A stretch of DNA of 45,586 nucleotides from positions 1-45,586 of IMG/VR virus record IMGVR_UViG_3300020428_001737; one strand, 5' to 3'. Position 1 is the first letter of the stretch; the number at the start of each line of letters is the position of its first letter. The notes beneath the pieces are model-generated. The model ran no database searches. It was not told the DNA's origin and saw only the letters and a list, made by a program, of their open reading frames with translations. This document shows, piece after piece, positions 17,112 to 23,947 of the stretch. A program made the translations under genes and the position numbers. Source of the stretch: a virus.

Positions 17112-17119
17112 GTATTGTT

Positions 17120-17371
17120 ATGATTCAGATATATGGAAAACCACAGTGCCCAAGTTGTGTAAAAGCAAAACAGTTCTGTGAAACTAGACAACTAAAATAC
17201 GAATACAAAGAACTAGGCAAAGACTTTGATAGAGAACAAGTCTTTGAGATATTTCCAACTGCTAGAACTTTCCCACAAATTATCGTAGGAGAAAACAAAG
17301 TAGGCGGATATGAACAGTTTGTTGAATACGTAGACAACACCGGATATAACGGTACAGGACATACATTATAA
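17120..17371 (+). CDS. glutaredoxin
   Basis: The 83-residue protein has the redox motif CPSC at residues 11-14, the cis-Pro segment TFPQIIV and the glutathione-binding GGYEQF. It would reduce the C-terminal cysteines of the phage NrdA, as T4 NrdC does for its reductase. Position directly after nrdB and an overlapping stop with the next gene support one operon. Confidence 0.93.
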   Translation: MIQIYGKPQCPSCVKAKQFCETRQLKYEYKELGKDFDREQVFEIFPTARTFPQIIVGENKVGGYEQFVEYVDNTGYNGTGHTL

Positions 17372-17661
17372 TGTTAATTGAAACCCCATACAAAGACGGA
17401 GACACTGTCTCTTTTAAACTTAGTTCTGGAGAAGAAATCGTAGCTAGACTTGATAAAGAAGAAGCAGACTATTATACATTAAAAAAGCCAATGGTTCTTA
17501 TTGCACAAGAAAAAGGGTTAGGATTAGCACCGTTTATGTTTAGTGTTAATCCAGATGGTAAATTCTTACTTAGAGCGAATTCAGTAAGTTGCGTATCTAA
17601 AACACAAGACGAGATTAGCAAACAATATATTGCAACAACTTCAGGTATAGTAACAACATGA
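17371..17661 (+). CDS. LSm-like small beta-barrel protein, copy 1
   Basis: The 96-residue protein reads like an Sm/LSm or SH3-type barrel (DTVSFKLSSGEEIVARLDKEEADYYTLKKPMVL). The next gene encodes a clear paralogue, with the shared pattern of a Gly-Glu-type strand, KPM and LMFSV/FMFSV. Similar proteins are conserved in T4-like cyanophages. RNA binding is possible by analogy with Hfq, but the family is not confirmed. Confidence 0.65.
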   Translation: MLIETPYKDGDTVSFKLSSGEEIVARLDKEEADYYTLKKPMVLIAQEKGLGLAPFMFSVNPDGKFLLRANSVSCVSKTQDEISKQYIATTSGIVTT

Positions 17662-17930
17662 AAAAAGACGATGTAGTTTCTTGTATGCTGAATAGCGGCA
17701 TAGAAGTAATTGGAACACTTGACACACAAACTGATACTAGCATTAAACTTATCAAACCTATGAGAGTAGTCCTTCAACAAAATAATCAACTAGGTTTAAC
17801 TACTTTAATGTTTAGCGTAAGTGCATTAGATCCTATCAGCATTAGTAAATCTAACATATTAGTTGGTCCTGCTCAAAGTAGAGAAGAACTAGTTTTAGAG
17901 TATCAACGAGTAGAAGTACCACAAAAATAA
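17658..17930 (+). CDS. LSm-like small beta-barrel protein, copy 2
   Basis: The 90-residue paralogue of the previous protein (DDVVSCMLNSGIEVIGTLDTQTDTSIKLIKPM, split: DDVVSCMLNSG and IEVIGTLDTQ) shares KPMRVVLQQNNQLGLTTLMFSV with KPMVLIAQEKGLGLAPFMFSV of copy 1. It overlaps the previous gene by 4 nt. The two may form a hetero-oligomeric ring; that is inference. Confidence 0.65.
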   Translation: MKKDDVVSCMLNSGIEVIGTLDTQTDTSIKLIKPMRVVLQQNNQLGLTTLMFSVSALDPISISKSNILVGPAQSREELVLEYQRVEVPQK

Positions 17931-17937
17931 ATAAATA
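17931..17937 (+). promoter_or_regulatory. late-type promoter box for the PAAR gene
   Basis: ATAAATA directly follows the previous stop, 19 nt before ATG 17957, with GAGGAGA as ribosome binding site. A virion spike-tip gene is expected to be late. Confidence 0.5.
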
Positions 17938-17956
17938 TTATTGTGAGGAGAACCTG

Positions 17957-18256
17957 ATGCCTGGTGTAGTTAGAGTAAATGCAGACAAACATGTTGGACA
18001 TGCAAGTCCAACGCCAAACCCTTTCCACCAAACGGCTTATAGTCAAGGTTCAAGCAACGTTTATACTAACAACGAAAAAACAGTAAGAATAGGCGACACG
18101 ACAAGTTGTGGAGATCCAGCAAGTGCAGGGTCACCTAATGTGTTTGCCAACAACATTGCAGTACATCGTAAGAACGATGCAACCACAGGTCATGGTAGTT
18201 GGGTGGCAAATTCAGCAGCCACAGGAAGTACTGACGTTTTTGCAAACGGATCATAA
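17957..18256 (+). CDS. PAAR-like baseplate spike-tip protein
   Basis: The 99-residue protein has the repeated short-strand, Gly/His/Cys-rich pattern of PAAR proteins (VRIGDTTSCGDPASAGSPNVFANN, split: RIGDTTSCGD and AGSPNVFANN; then GHGSWVANSAATGSTDVFAN). In T4, gp5.4 of this family caps the central spike and binds a metal. It would sharpen the tip for membrane puncture. It stands alone behind a late-type box. Confidence 0.85.
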   Translation: MPGVVRVNADKHVGHASPTPNPFHQTAYSQGSSNVYTNNEKTVRIGDTTSCGDPASAGSPNVFANNIAVHRKNDATTGHGSWVANSAATGSTDVFANGS

Positions 18257-18272
18257 ACCACATTTAACCTGC

Positions 18273-18280
18273 CTTAAATA
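18273..18280 (+). promoter_or_regulatory. late-type promoter box
   Basis: CTTAAATA lies 43 nt before ATG 18324; the leader ends with AAGGAGAAG as ribosome binding site. Confidence 0.5.
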
Positions 18281-18323
18281 CACATTCATTAAATAATATA
18301 GAACAACTTACAAGGAGAAGAAG

Positions 18324-18509
18324 ATGAGTGAATTATCACAACATGATCAAATCGTTCAAGCGTTTAACAACTATCTAGTAGAAGCACAAACTTTTGACGA
18401 AAAAGGTGTTAAAGCTGCTGCCGCAAGAGCACGTAAGGCATTAGGTGACTTAGGAAAATTAACTAAATCACGTAGAGCTGAAATCCAAGATAAAAAGAAC
18501 GCTATGTAA
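18324..18509 (+). CDS. histone H1-like (Hc1-type) small basic protein
   Basis: The 61-residue helical protein has the segment KGVKAAAARARKALGDLGKL followed by TKSRRAEIQDKKN, which resembles bacterial Hc1/H1-like nucleoid proteins. It may bind phage or host DNA. The strong ribosome binding site suggests good expression. The stop overlaps the next start (TAATG). Confidence 0.7.
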   Translation: MSELSQHDQIVQAFNNYLVEAQTFDEKGVKAAAARARKALGDLGKLTKSRRAEIQDKKNAM

Positions 18510-18718
18510 TGAGCGGTCAACGGCGATGGCTCAAAATGTGGGCTAGAACTGTTGGTATGCCCATAGGCGTAACTGACGACGATAAGCCAGAATTCCTTCC
18601 AATACCACAAGATGATGTTAGGAAGGCGCTGGCTTTTCGTACCTTTTGGATAGTGTTACATATTGTTACCTGTTTAATGATTATAGCTGGTAACGGCAAA
18701 GTATTAGAACTTTATTAA
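18509..18718 (+). CDS. small single-pass membrane protein
   Basis: The 69-residue protein has a polar head (residues 1-40, with VGMPIGVTDDDKPEFLPIP) and one membrane helix (about 44-62). Similar proteins occur in T4-like cyanophages at this place. It is coupled to the H1-like gene by TAATG. Function unknown. Confidence 0.65.
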   Translation: MSGQRRWLKMWARTVGMPIGVTDDDKPEFLPIPQDDVRKALAFRTFWIVLHIVTCLMIIAGNGKVLELY

Positions 18719-18732
18719 AGGAGACATTTTTT

Positions 18733-18969
18733 ATGTTATGGGTTGATTATAATATCGAACAATTTGGCGACAACTGGACAGTTAAGGGTGATTGGCCAGG
18801 TGAAATAATGGGACTAAGAGAAGATGGTACTTACAAAGGCAATCACTTATACAAGCCAGGTGATGTATTTGTTGTACAACCAAACGGTGTACTTCAAAAG
18901 ACAGATGACCTTTACGCTCTCATAATGAAATACGAACAAAGCAAACTTGAGAATAAAAATACATTATAA
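18733..18969 (+). CDS. small hypothetical protein
   Basis: This 78-residue soluble protein (LWVDYNIEQFGDNWTVKGDW) has a predicted beta-rich first half and a helical end. A good ribosome binding site (AAAGGAGA) precedes ATG 18733. No family recognised; it is cotranscribed with the H1-like and membrane genes. Confidence 0.65.
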   Translation: MLWVDYNIEQFGDNWTVKGDWPGEIMGLREDGTYKGNHLYKPGDVFVVQPNGVLQKTDDLYALIMKYEQSKLENKNTL

Positions 18970-18973
18970 TTTA

Positions 18974-18981
18974 TATAAATA
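18974..18981 (+). promoter_or_regulatory. consensus late promoter TATAAATA, leaderless start
   Basis: A perfect late box ends 6 nt before ATG 18988 and no Shine-Dalgarno sequence is present. The predicted +1 is within a base of the start codon. Confidence 0.7.
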
Positions 18982-18987
18982 CTGTTC

Positions 18988-19425
18988 ATGTATGAATATA
19001 AATGTAAAATATTAAGAATAGTTGACGGTGACACTGTTGATATAGACATTGATCTAGGCTTTGGTATGTGGATGCACAAAGAAAGAGTTAGAATGATGGG
19101 TATTGACACACCTGAATCACGAACAAGAGACAAAGTTGAAAAATTATTCGGACTTGCATCAAAAGCAAGACTCAAAGAACTATTACCAACCGGATCAATC
19201 CAAATCCTCAAAACAGAAATTGATAAGAGCGGAGAAGACAAAAAGGGTAAGTTCGGACGAATTCTTGGAGACTTCATCCTTGAAGATAAGCGAGCCACTG
19301 ATATACTTATTGAAGAGGGATATGCTGTAGCATATTTTGGTGGGTCAAAGGATGAAATCGAAATGAAACATTTAGCCAACAGAGAAAAGCTCTTACGTGA
19401 AGGTGTAGTTACTTTGCCAAAATAG
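18988..19425 (+). CDS. thermonuclease-like (Staphylococcal nuclease family) nuclease
   Basis: The 145-residue SNase-fold protein contains VDGDTVDIDIDLGFG (metal-binding Asp), ERVRMMGIDTPESR (catalytic Arg and Glu) and KFGRILGDF (second catalytic Arg). No signal peptide is seen, so it probably acts inside the cell, for example on host DNA or RNA. It starts directly behind a consensus late box, probably on a leaderless mRNA. Confidence 0.9.
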   Translation: MYEYKCKILRIVDGDTVDIDIDLGFGMWMHKERVRMMGIDTPESRTRDKVEKLFGLASKARLKELLPTGSIQILKTEIDKSGEDKKGKFGRILGDFILEDKRATDILIEEGYAVAYFGGSKDEIEMKHLANREKLLREGVVTLPK

Positions 19426-19426
19426 G

Positions 19427-19455
19427 TTGACTTTAGGTTGTTATGACGTTATAGT
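19427..19455 (+). promoter_or_regulatory. sigma70-type promoter for the winged-helix gene
   Basis: TTGACT (19427-19432) and TATAGT (19450-19455) are spaced by 17 nt, directly after the nuclease stop. The expected start is near 19462, leaving a leader of about 35 nt with AAAGGAG. Confidence 0.75.
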
Positions 19456-19495
19456 ATGTACTGTAATGTTTAATATTAATAACCAAAGGAGATTT

Positions 19496-19744
19496 ATGAT
19501 GGCATTTACTAAAATAAAAACTAACCAAAAGGCATTTTTGGAAACCTACCTTAGAGGTACCGGTAAGACATTAACTGCCGCTGATGCAAACGCAAGATTC
19601 GGCATCACTCAATTACCAGCTAGACTTTCAGAAATGAGAGATGCTGGACTAGTTGTTAAAACATCTAAAGCAACAACAGGTAAAACAAAATACTCTGTAG
19701 TATCTAGAGATGTAAACGGATCTAGAGCTAAAGTATTTGCTTAA
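19496..19744 (+). CDS. winged helix-turn-helix regulator
   Basis: The 82-residue protein (ATG 19496, or ATG 19499 directly after it) contains KTLTAADANARFGITQLPAR followed by LSEMRDAGLVVKT and a Lys/Thr-rich wing, the classic winged HTH order. It probably binds DNA. Its own sigma70-type promoter implies early expression. A perfect 14-bp inverted repeat lies 22 nt after its stop, making autoregulation or control of the next gene plausible. Confidence 0.8.
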   Translation: MMAFTKIKTNQKAFLETYLRGTGKTLTAADANARFGITQLPARLSEMRDAGLVVKTSKATTGKTKYSVVSRDVNGSRAKVFA

Positions 19745-19753
19745 TCAAAATAC

Positions 19754-19782
19754 TTGACTTTTAATTAAACTCCTGCTATAGT
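19754..19782 (+). promoter_or_regulatory. sigma70-type promoter nested in a hairpin
   Basis: TTGACT (19754-19759) and TATAGT (19777-19782) are spaced by 17 nt. The -10 box starts inside the left arm of the terminator stem, and the expected start (about 19789) falls in its loop. Transcripts from here would lack the left arm. Confidence 0.7.
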
Positions 19783-19817
19783 ATACAACATATACTAATT
19801 ATAGCAGGAGTTTTTTT
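19767..19817 (+). terminator. intrinsic terminator with embedded ribosome binding site
   Basis: A perfect 14-bp inverted repeat (19767-19780 with 19800-19813) is followed by a T run that ends exactly at ATG 19818. The right arm contains the AGGAG ribosome binding site of the next gene. It should stop transcription from the upstream promoter and hide the binding site in read-through RNA. Confidence 0.8.
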
Positions 19818-20279
19818 ATGACAATGCATTTAGCCCGAGGGCTTTCAACACTCAATACAAAGAAGCGTAAAAAAAAGCCGCTTAATCAAAAAGACATTGA
19901 GCGATATACTGTTCAATGGCGTCAACATAACAAACGTATGCGTCAACAACATATGCACAGTATGCAGTATGACACTGTAGAAGATTACATTGCATATTGT
20001 CGCGGCGAGTACAAGCCTAAGAATACACCTAAACCGCAACCGTACAAGCCTGATACATCTTGGAGAAATGATCAACCAAAAATTACTTCAGTAATGGAAG
20101 AAGCTATTAAAAATGGCACATGGGCTAAGATGAACGGTAGTGGTGCAGGAACCAAAAAAGAAACAATCAAATATACAGGTACTTTAATTAAAGGTATTGC
20201 AACCATGCATAAATCTAACGCAGTTCCAATTATAAATAAAGAACAGGCACAAGACATTGCAAGAATGAGGAGAGGATAA
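19818..20279 (+). CDS. conserved T4-like phage protein, hypothetical
   Basis: The 153-residue basic protein resembles a hypothetical conserved in T4-like cyanophages: it shares the MTMHL start and the C-terminal signature YTGTLIKGIATMHKSNAVPI followed by an Arg-rich end. AGGAG 7 nt upstream supports ATG 19818. The stop overlaps the next start. Function unknown, but the conservation and dedicated regulated promoter suggest that it matters early. Confidence 0.75.
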   Translation: MTMHLARGLSTLNTKKRKKKPLNQKDIERYTVQWRQHNKRMRQQHMHSMQYDTVEDYIAYCRGEYKPKNTPKPQPYKPDTSWRNDQPKITSVMEEAIKNGTWAKMNGSGAGTKKETIKYTGTLIKGIATMHKSNAVPIINKEQAQDIARMRRG

Positions 20280-20857
20280 TGCGACATTTATTTGTAGCAT
20301 TCGTAATACTAATTACAACTATTAGTACATCAAATGCAATTAGTGCATCGACATTAAGCACACAAAAGCCAGTTGAAGGAGAACTATTTTCTGAAACAGT
20401 TTATCCTGAACTTTACTGTATGGCTCTTAACATTTATCACGAGGCAAGAGCAGACCATATTGCAGGTCAATATGCAGTTGCTGATGTTGTTTTAAATCGA
20501 GTGGAAGATACTAGATATCCAAATTCTATTTGCGAAGTTATTAAACAAGCAAAATATAAAGAAAGTTGGAAAACCAAACAAGATCCAAACTTAGAAGACA
20601 ACAAACGAAAATATATTCCTATCCGTAACAAATGCCAATTTAGTTGGTGGTGTGATGGTAAAAGCGATCAAGCTCATGACGGTGACGCTTGGCGTAAAGC
20701 ACAAGAAATTGCTTATCGAATTGTTCAACAAAGAAAATATAGAGGTATCTCAGAAGGCTCTACTCATTATCATGCAACATATGTTTCACCTAGATGGGCT
20801 TCCGACTTTGACCTTGTTGGAAGAATAGGCGATCACATCTTTTATAGATGGCCTTAA
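20279..20857 (+). CDS. SleB-type cell wall hydrolase (endolysin)
   Basis: The 192-residue protein has an N-terminal signal or signal-arrest helix (residues about 1-20) and a Hydrolase_2/SleB domain: MALNIYHEARAD (catalytic Glu), GQYAVADVVLNRV, CQFSWWCDG and THYHATYVSPRWA. It would cleave peptidoglycan after export, so it is the likely endolysin. It overlaps the previous gene by 1 nt. A sec-type export route means that a separate holin need not release it. Confidence 0.88.
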   Translation: MRHLFVAFVILITTISTSNAISASTLSTQKPVEGELFSETVYPELYCMALNIYHEARADHIAGQYAVADVVLNRVEDTRYPNSICEVIKQAKYKESWKTKQDPNLEDNKRKYIPIRNKCQFSWWCDGKSDQAHDGDAWRKAQEIAYRIVQQRKYRGISEGSTHYHATYVSPRWASDFDLVGRIGDHIFYRWP

Positions 20858-20878
20858 ACTTTTTGGTAAACAAACTCA

Positions 20879-20907
20879 TTGACTTTTTTTACAACTTCTA
20901 GTATAGT
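20879..20907 (+). promoter_or_regulatory. sigma70-type promoter for the lipoprotein cluster
   Basis: TTGACT (20879-20884) and TATAGT (20902-20907) are spaced by 17 nt, just after the endolysin gene. The start near 20914 leaves a leader with GGAGG before ATG 20946. Confidence 0.75.
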
Positions 20908-20945
20908 ATTACTATATTAACAAACTAGGCTAAATGGAGGCTTAA

Positions 20946-21437
20946 ATGAAAGGCGTATTTAAAACACTAGCAACTATCGGAATTCTAGCATCACTTGGTG
21001 CTTGTAGTTCAATGACAACAATCGCAGAACGTGATGAGTATGCACAACCTAAATGGTATGCGAAATGTGCTCAAGAAGGATCTGAAGGATGGTTTTGGTG
21101 GAAAGAAGACTATGCATATGCTTGTGGTGCAGGTGAAAGTAAATTTTACCAAGGTGCTGAAGAACAGATGTATGCTATTGCAATGAATCATTTTGCAAAA
21201 AGAATCAACGGAGAAGTTAATTCTGAAACAGTGATTGACATCAAAGATAATTCAAAAACTACAAGGACGATTATTAGTTACAAAGTAGACAATACTAAAA
21301 TTACAGAACACCTTGCTGAAAACAGAGGTACGTTCAAGTATGCTGGTCAGTATTATACTTTTGTGCAACTAAAAATGAAGAAAGAAACTTTTGATAGGTT
21401 ACTTAATCAATCTAAAGTTGTTGCTTCGGTAAACTAA
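20946..21437 (+). CDS. LPP20-like lipoprotein
   Basis: The 163-residue protein has a signal peptide with lipobox LGAC (Cys20) followed by SS. The mature part resembles LPP20-family lipoproteins (AYACGAGESKFYQGAEEQM, then a conserved helix-sheet domain). It is probably anchored to a host membrane. The early-type promoter suggests that it modifies the envelope soon after infection, for instance for superinfection exclusion; that role is inference. Confidence 0.75.
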   Translation: MKGVFKTLATIGILASLGACSSMTTIAERDEYAQPKWYAKCAQEGSEGWFWWKEDYAYACGAGESKFYQGAEEQMYAIAMNHFAKRINGEVNSETVIDIKDNSKTTRTIISYKVDNTKITEHLAENRGTFKYAGQYYTFVQLKMKKETFDRLLNQSKVVASVN

Positions 21438-21438
21438 T

Positions 21439-21759
21439 ATGAAGGCCCTACTTATATTAGGGGTAGTGATGCTAAGTGCATGTAGTACTACCCCCAGACA
21501 TTTCGAACCTGATCAAGATAGATACTGTAACACATCAAGTGAATATCGATTACAGAATGGAGATGTAAGTAGTAGTGAGGTGTTAGTACAATGTACTGAC
21601 AAACCTAAAGTTAATCATTATATGAAAGATGCAGGAGTTTATAAAAACTGTAGGTGGAGTGAAACACGAGTCTATGGTAAACTATCTAAATCTTTCTTAT
21701 GTCAAAAGGACAATAGCGATGAATGGTATGTACTTCCGTCTAGCATTGGTAGTTACTAG
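21439..21759 (+). CDS. small lipoprotein
   Basis: The 106-residue protein has a short signal peptide with lipobox LSAC (Cys15), and four further Cys in the mature part that could form disulfides in the periplasm. It starts 1 nt after the LPP20-like gene. No family recognised. Confidence 0.7.
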   Translation: MKALLILGVVMLSACSTTPRHFEPDQDRYCNTSSEYRLQNGDVSSSEVLVQCTDKPKVNHYMKDAGVYKNCRWSETRVYGKLSKSFLCQKDNSDEWYVLPSSIGSY

Positions 21760-22117
21760 TTTATTTGTATTAGGTGCATGTAGTTCTACAAACAGTAGAT
21801 ATAGCACTTATGATAGTTATAACAATCCTTCTTCAATGACAGATTTAGCTATTAACTTTACTAAAGCTAGTTATTATAGTGTTCCTAAACAATATAGAAG
21901 AGACTATCAAGCATGTGTATCAGATGGCTTACATCATTTACCTGCAGGTGCATCATGTAGATTTGGAGATAACATAGCAGATGGTAGTGTTATTGTTGCA
22001 GTCGTTTATCCTAACGGTTGCCAGACTCTTGCAAGTAGATTAACTTATAAAGGCAAACAAAAACATTGGAAAGAAACGCACTGTTATCGTGCAGGGGAGT
22101 GGAGATTAATTGATTAA
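21719..22117 (+). CDS. lipoprotein, possible surface-antigen domain
   Basis: The 132-residue protein begins at ATG 21719 or 21728 inside the end of the previous gene and has signal peptide and lipobox LGAC. The C-terminal segment (CQTLASRLTYKGKQKHWKET, then CYRAGEWRLID) resembles the end of rickettsial 17-kDa/RT0821-type surface antigens, at low confidence. It is the third lipoprotein in a row. The longer frame from 21629 is rejected because it would bury the signal peptide. Confidence 0.65.
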   Translation: MNGMYFRLALVVTSLFVLGACSSTNSRYSTYDSYNNPSSMTDLAINFTKASYYSVPKQYRRDYQACVSDGLHHLPAGASCRFGDNIADGSVIVAVVYPNGCQTLASRLTYKGKQKHWKETHCYRAGEWRLID

Positions 22118-23849
22118 TTACGATAAATATAGTATGTTCCTAGCAGTATTGACATTAATAACTGCACTAGCGATTAGTGGTGTAGCAATATATTATAGTG
22201 TAGCAGGCTTAGCCGCAATTTTCGCGGCGGCTGTAATACCTATTATTATAATGGGTAGCACATTAGAAATTGCTAAACTAGTAACCGCAGTATGGTTACA
22301 TCGTTATTGGAGTCGAGCCACTTGGTGGTTAAAGACTTATCTCACGACAGCAGTCATTATCCTTATGTTTATTACAAGTATGGGTATCTTTGGTTATTTG
22401 TCTAAAGCACATATTGAACAAACAAGTGCTGGTGAGGAAAGTGTAGCACAAGTACAAAGGCTTGAAACAGAAATTGATAGGCAAATTAGTATTGTTGGTC
22501 GATCTGAAAATAAAATACGTGAATTAGAAAATAGTGGCACAGGGTCAGATGCTAATATACAAAAACAAATTGATAAAGAACAAGAACGCATTGATACTGC
22601 CTATGATAGAATTAAACCTGCTATACAAGAACAAAATGTAATTATTGCTAACGTTACACAACTATTCCAAAACGAGTTAGATAAAATAGATGCAGACCTT
22701 ACTACTCTACAAGGCTATGTAGATAACGGTGACATTGCAAAAGCACAACAAATGATTGGTGCAAGTGCAGATGGTATTTTTGGTAAGAAGACAGCAGAAA
22801 AGATTGGCGACTGGAAAGAATTAAAACAAGTCGAACGTGCAGAATGGTTACAGAAGATACAAAATAGTGCTAACTCACCTACAGTACAAGCGGCACGTCA
22901 AGAAATAGCACGATTACGTAATAATGCTGACAAACAGATTGAAGAATCAAATAAACTTATTAATAGATTACGTGAAAAACTTGGTACTGGAACTGAGAAT
23001 GTAGATGATCTAATTGACGAACAATACGTTAAGATTACTGCCGCAAATAAACTTGTTGACGAACTTACAGAACAAAAATATGACCTAGAAGGCGAATATA
23101 GAAAACTTGAAGCTGAAGTAGGACCTATTAAATATATTGCTGAGTTTGTATACGGTGAACAAGCAGACCAAAATTTACTTGAAGAAGCAGTTCGTTGGGT
23201 CATACTAATTATTATCTTTGTATTTGATCCACTAGCAGTATTACTTCTTATTGCATCACAATACACATTTGAATTTGCTAGAAAAAATAAGAAAAGTAAA
23301 GAGTGGAGCGACTATGAAACTGCTCGTGGCAATAAGATTGCAAGGAATGAAAGCCCAAAGGACGAAACGCCTGAACCAGAAGATAAACCTGAACCAGAAG
23401 ATAAGATACAAAAACATATAGATAGTCTACCTGAACACAGAGAAGACAAACCAGGCAATACAATAGCAGAAGAAGATAAAACATTTGAGAATGAAGTAGA
23501 CCAGACGAAAGAATGGCAAGAAGTTTATGAAGAAATAGAACCAGTTAAAGAACAAGGTGTACATACTCCTGTCGAAAAAAAAGATTTAGAATCATCGGAA
23601 GAATCGCAAAGACTAACTGAAGAAGAATTAGACGAACTTGATCAAGACGAAGATTGGAATGAAGCTAAAAGGCAATGGAAAGACGACAACCCAGACGATA
23701 CAATCAAAGCATTTAAAGAACTTTATTTACAAGGAAAAATCGACGACCTACCTTGGGAAGATTATTTACAAGATCCAGAATCAAAAAAAAAGAAAAAGTA
23801 TATAATGAAACAAGGACCAACACAAATTCGCAAGTCAATTCAAGAATAA
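22110..23849 (+). CDS. polytopic membrane protein with coiled coil and peptidoglycan-binding-like motif
   Basis: The 579-residue protein has three N-terminal membrane helices (to about residue 100), a long coiled coil (about 105-340), a fourth hydrophobic pair (about 360-385, FVFDPLAVLLLIASQ) and an acidic cytoplasmic tail. Around residues 205-230 it has QQMIGASADGIFGKKTAEKIG, close to the peptidoglycan-binding type 1 motif. Similar membrane proteins are conserved in T4-like cyanophages. ATG 22134, 4 nt after a late box, is the likely start; TTG 22110 is the longer option. The end carries an A_AAA_AAG site, so a longer C-terminal form is possible. Confidence 0.75.
   Translation: MINYDKYSMFLAVLTLITALAISGVAIYYSVAGLAAIFAAAVIPIIIMGSTLEIAKLVTAVWLHRYWSRATWWLKTYLTTAVIILMFITSMGIFGYLSKAHIEQTSAGEESVAQVQRLETEIDRQISIVGRSENKIRELENSGTGSDANIQKQIDKEQERIDTAYDRIKPAIQEQNVIIANVTQLFQNELDKIDADLTTLQGYVDNGDIAKAQQMIGASADGIFGKKTAEKIGDWKELKQVERAEWLQKIQNSANSPTVQAARQEIARLRNNADKQIEESNKLINRLREKLGTGTENVDDLIDEQYVKITAANKLVDELTEQKYDLEGEYRKLEAEVGPIKYIAEFVYGEQADQNLLEEAVRWVILIIIFVFDPLAVLLLIASQYTFEFARKNKKSKEWSDYETARGNKIARNESPKDETPEPEDKPEPEDKIQKHIDSLPEHREDKPGNTIAEEDKTFENEVDQTKEWQEVYEEIEPVKEQGVHTPVEKKDLESSEESQRLTEEELDELDQDEDWNEAKRQWKDDNPDDTIKAFKELYLQGKIDDLPWEDYLQDPESKKKKKYIMKQGPTQIRKSIQE
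22122..22129 (+). promoter_or_regulatory. late-type promoter box, leaderless start at 22134
   Basis: GATAAATA lies 4 nt before ATG 22134. The surrounding bases (tacgataaatatagtatg) match those before the CHASE2 cyclase start with one difference, which argues that this is a real promoter although it falls inside the longer reading frame. Confidence 0.5.
23786..23792 (+). promoter_or_regulatory. second A_AAA_AAG slippery site
   Basis: The zero frame reads TCA AAA AAA AAG AAA AAG, so A AAA AAG is in the right register for a -1 slip. The -1 frame then runs to 23947, whereas the zero frame stops at 23849. A missing A in the assembly is the alternative. Confidence 0.5.
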
Positions 23850-23947
23850 AACCAGACTTGACCGAAGTCATTGAAAGCAATCAATATATACAAAATGAAG
23901 AACAAGGCGAAAATTCAATATGGAAACGTATAAAAGATAATGAGTGA
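23792..23947 (+). CDS. -1 frame C-terminal extension of the membrane protein
   Basis: After a -1 slip the protein would end with 51 other residues (EKVYNETRTNTNSQV..., last part SIWKRIKDNE) instead of the 19-residue zero-frame tail. The extension's stop overlaps the next gene's ATG at 23940 in the usual phage manner, whereas the zero frame leaves a 90-nt gap. This supports the -1 frame as the intended end. Confidence 0.5.
   Translation, partial: EKVYNETRTNTNSQVNSRIKPDLTEVIESNQYIQNEEQGENSIWKRIKDNE

Noticed and set aside
21629-21718. Longer start for the third lipoprotein
   Set aside because: It places about 30 residues before the signal peptide and lies inside the previous lipoprotein gene.
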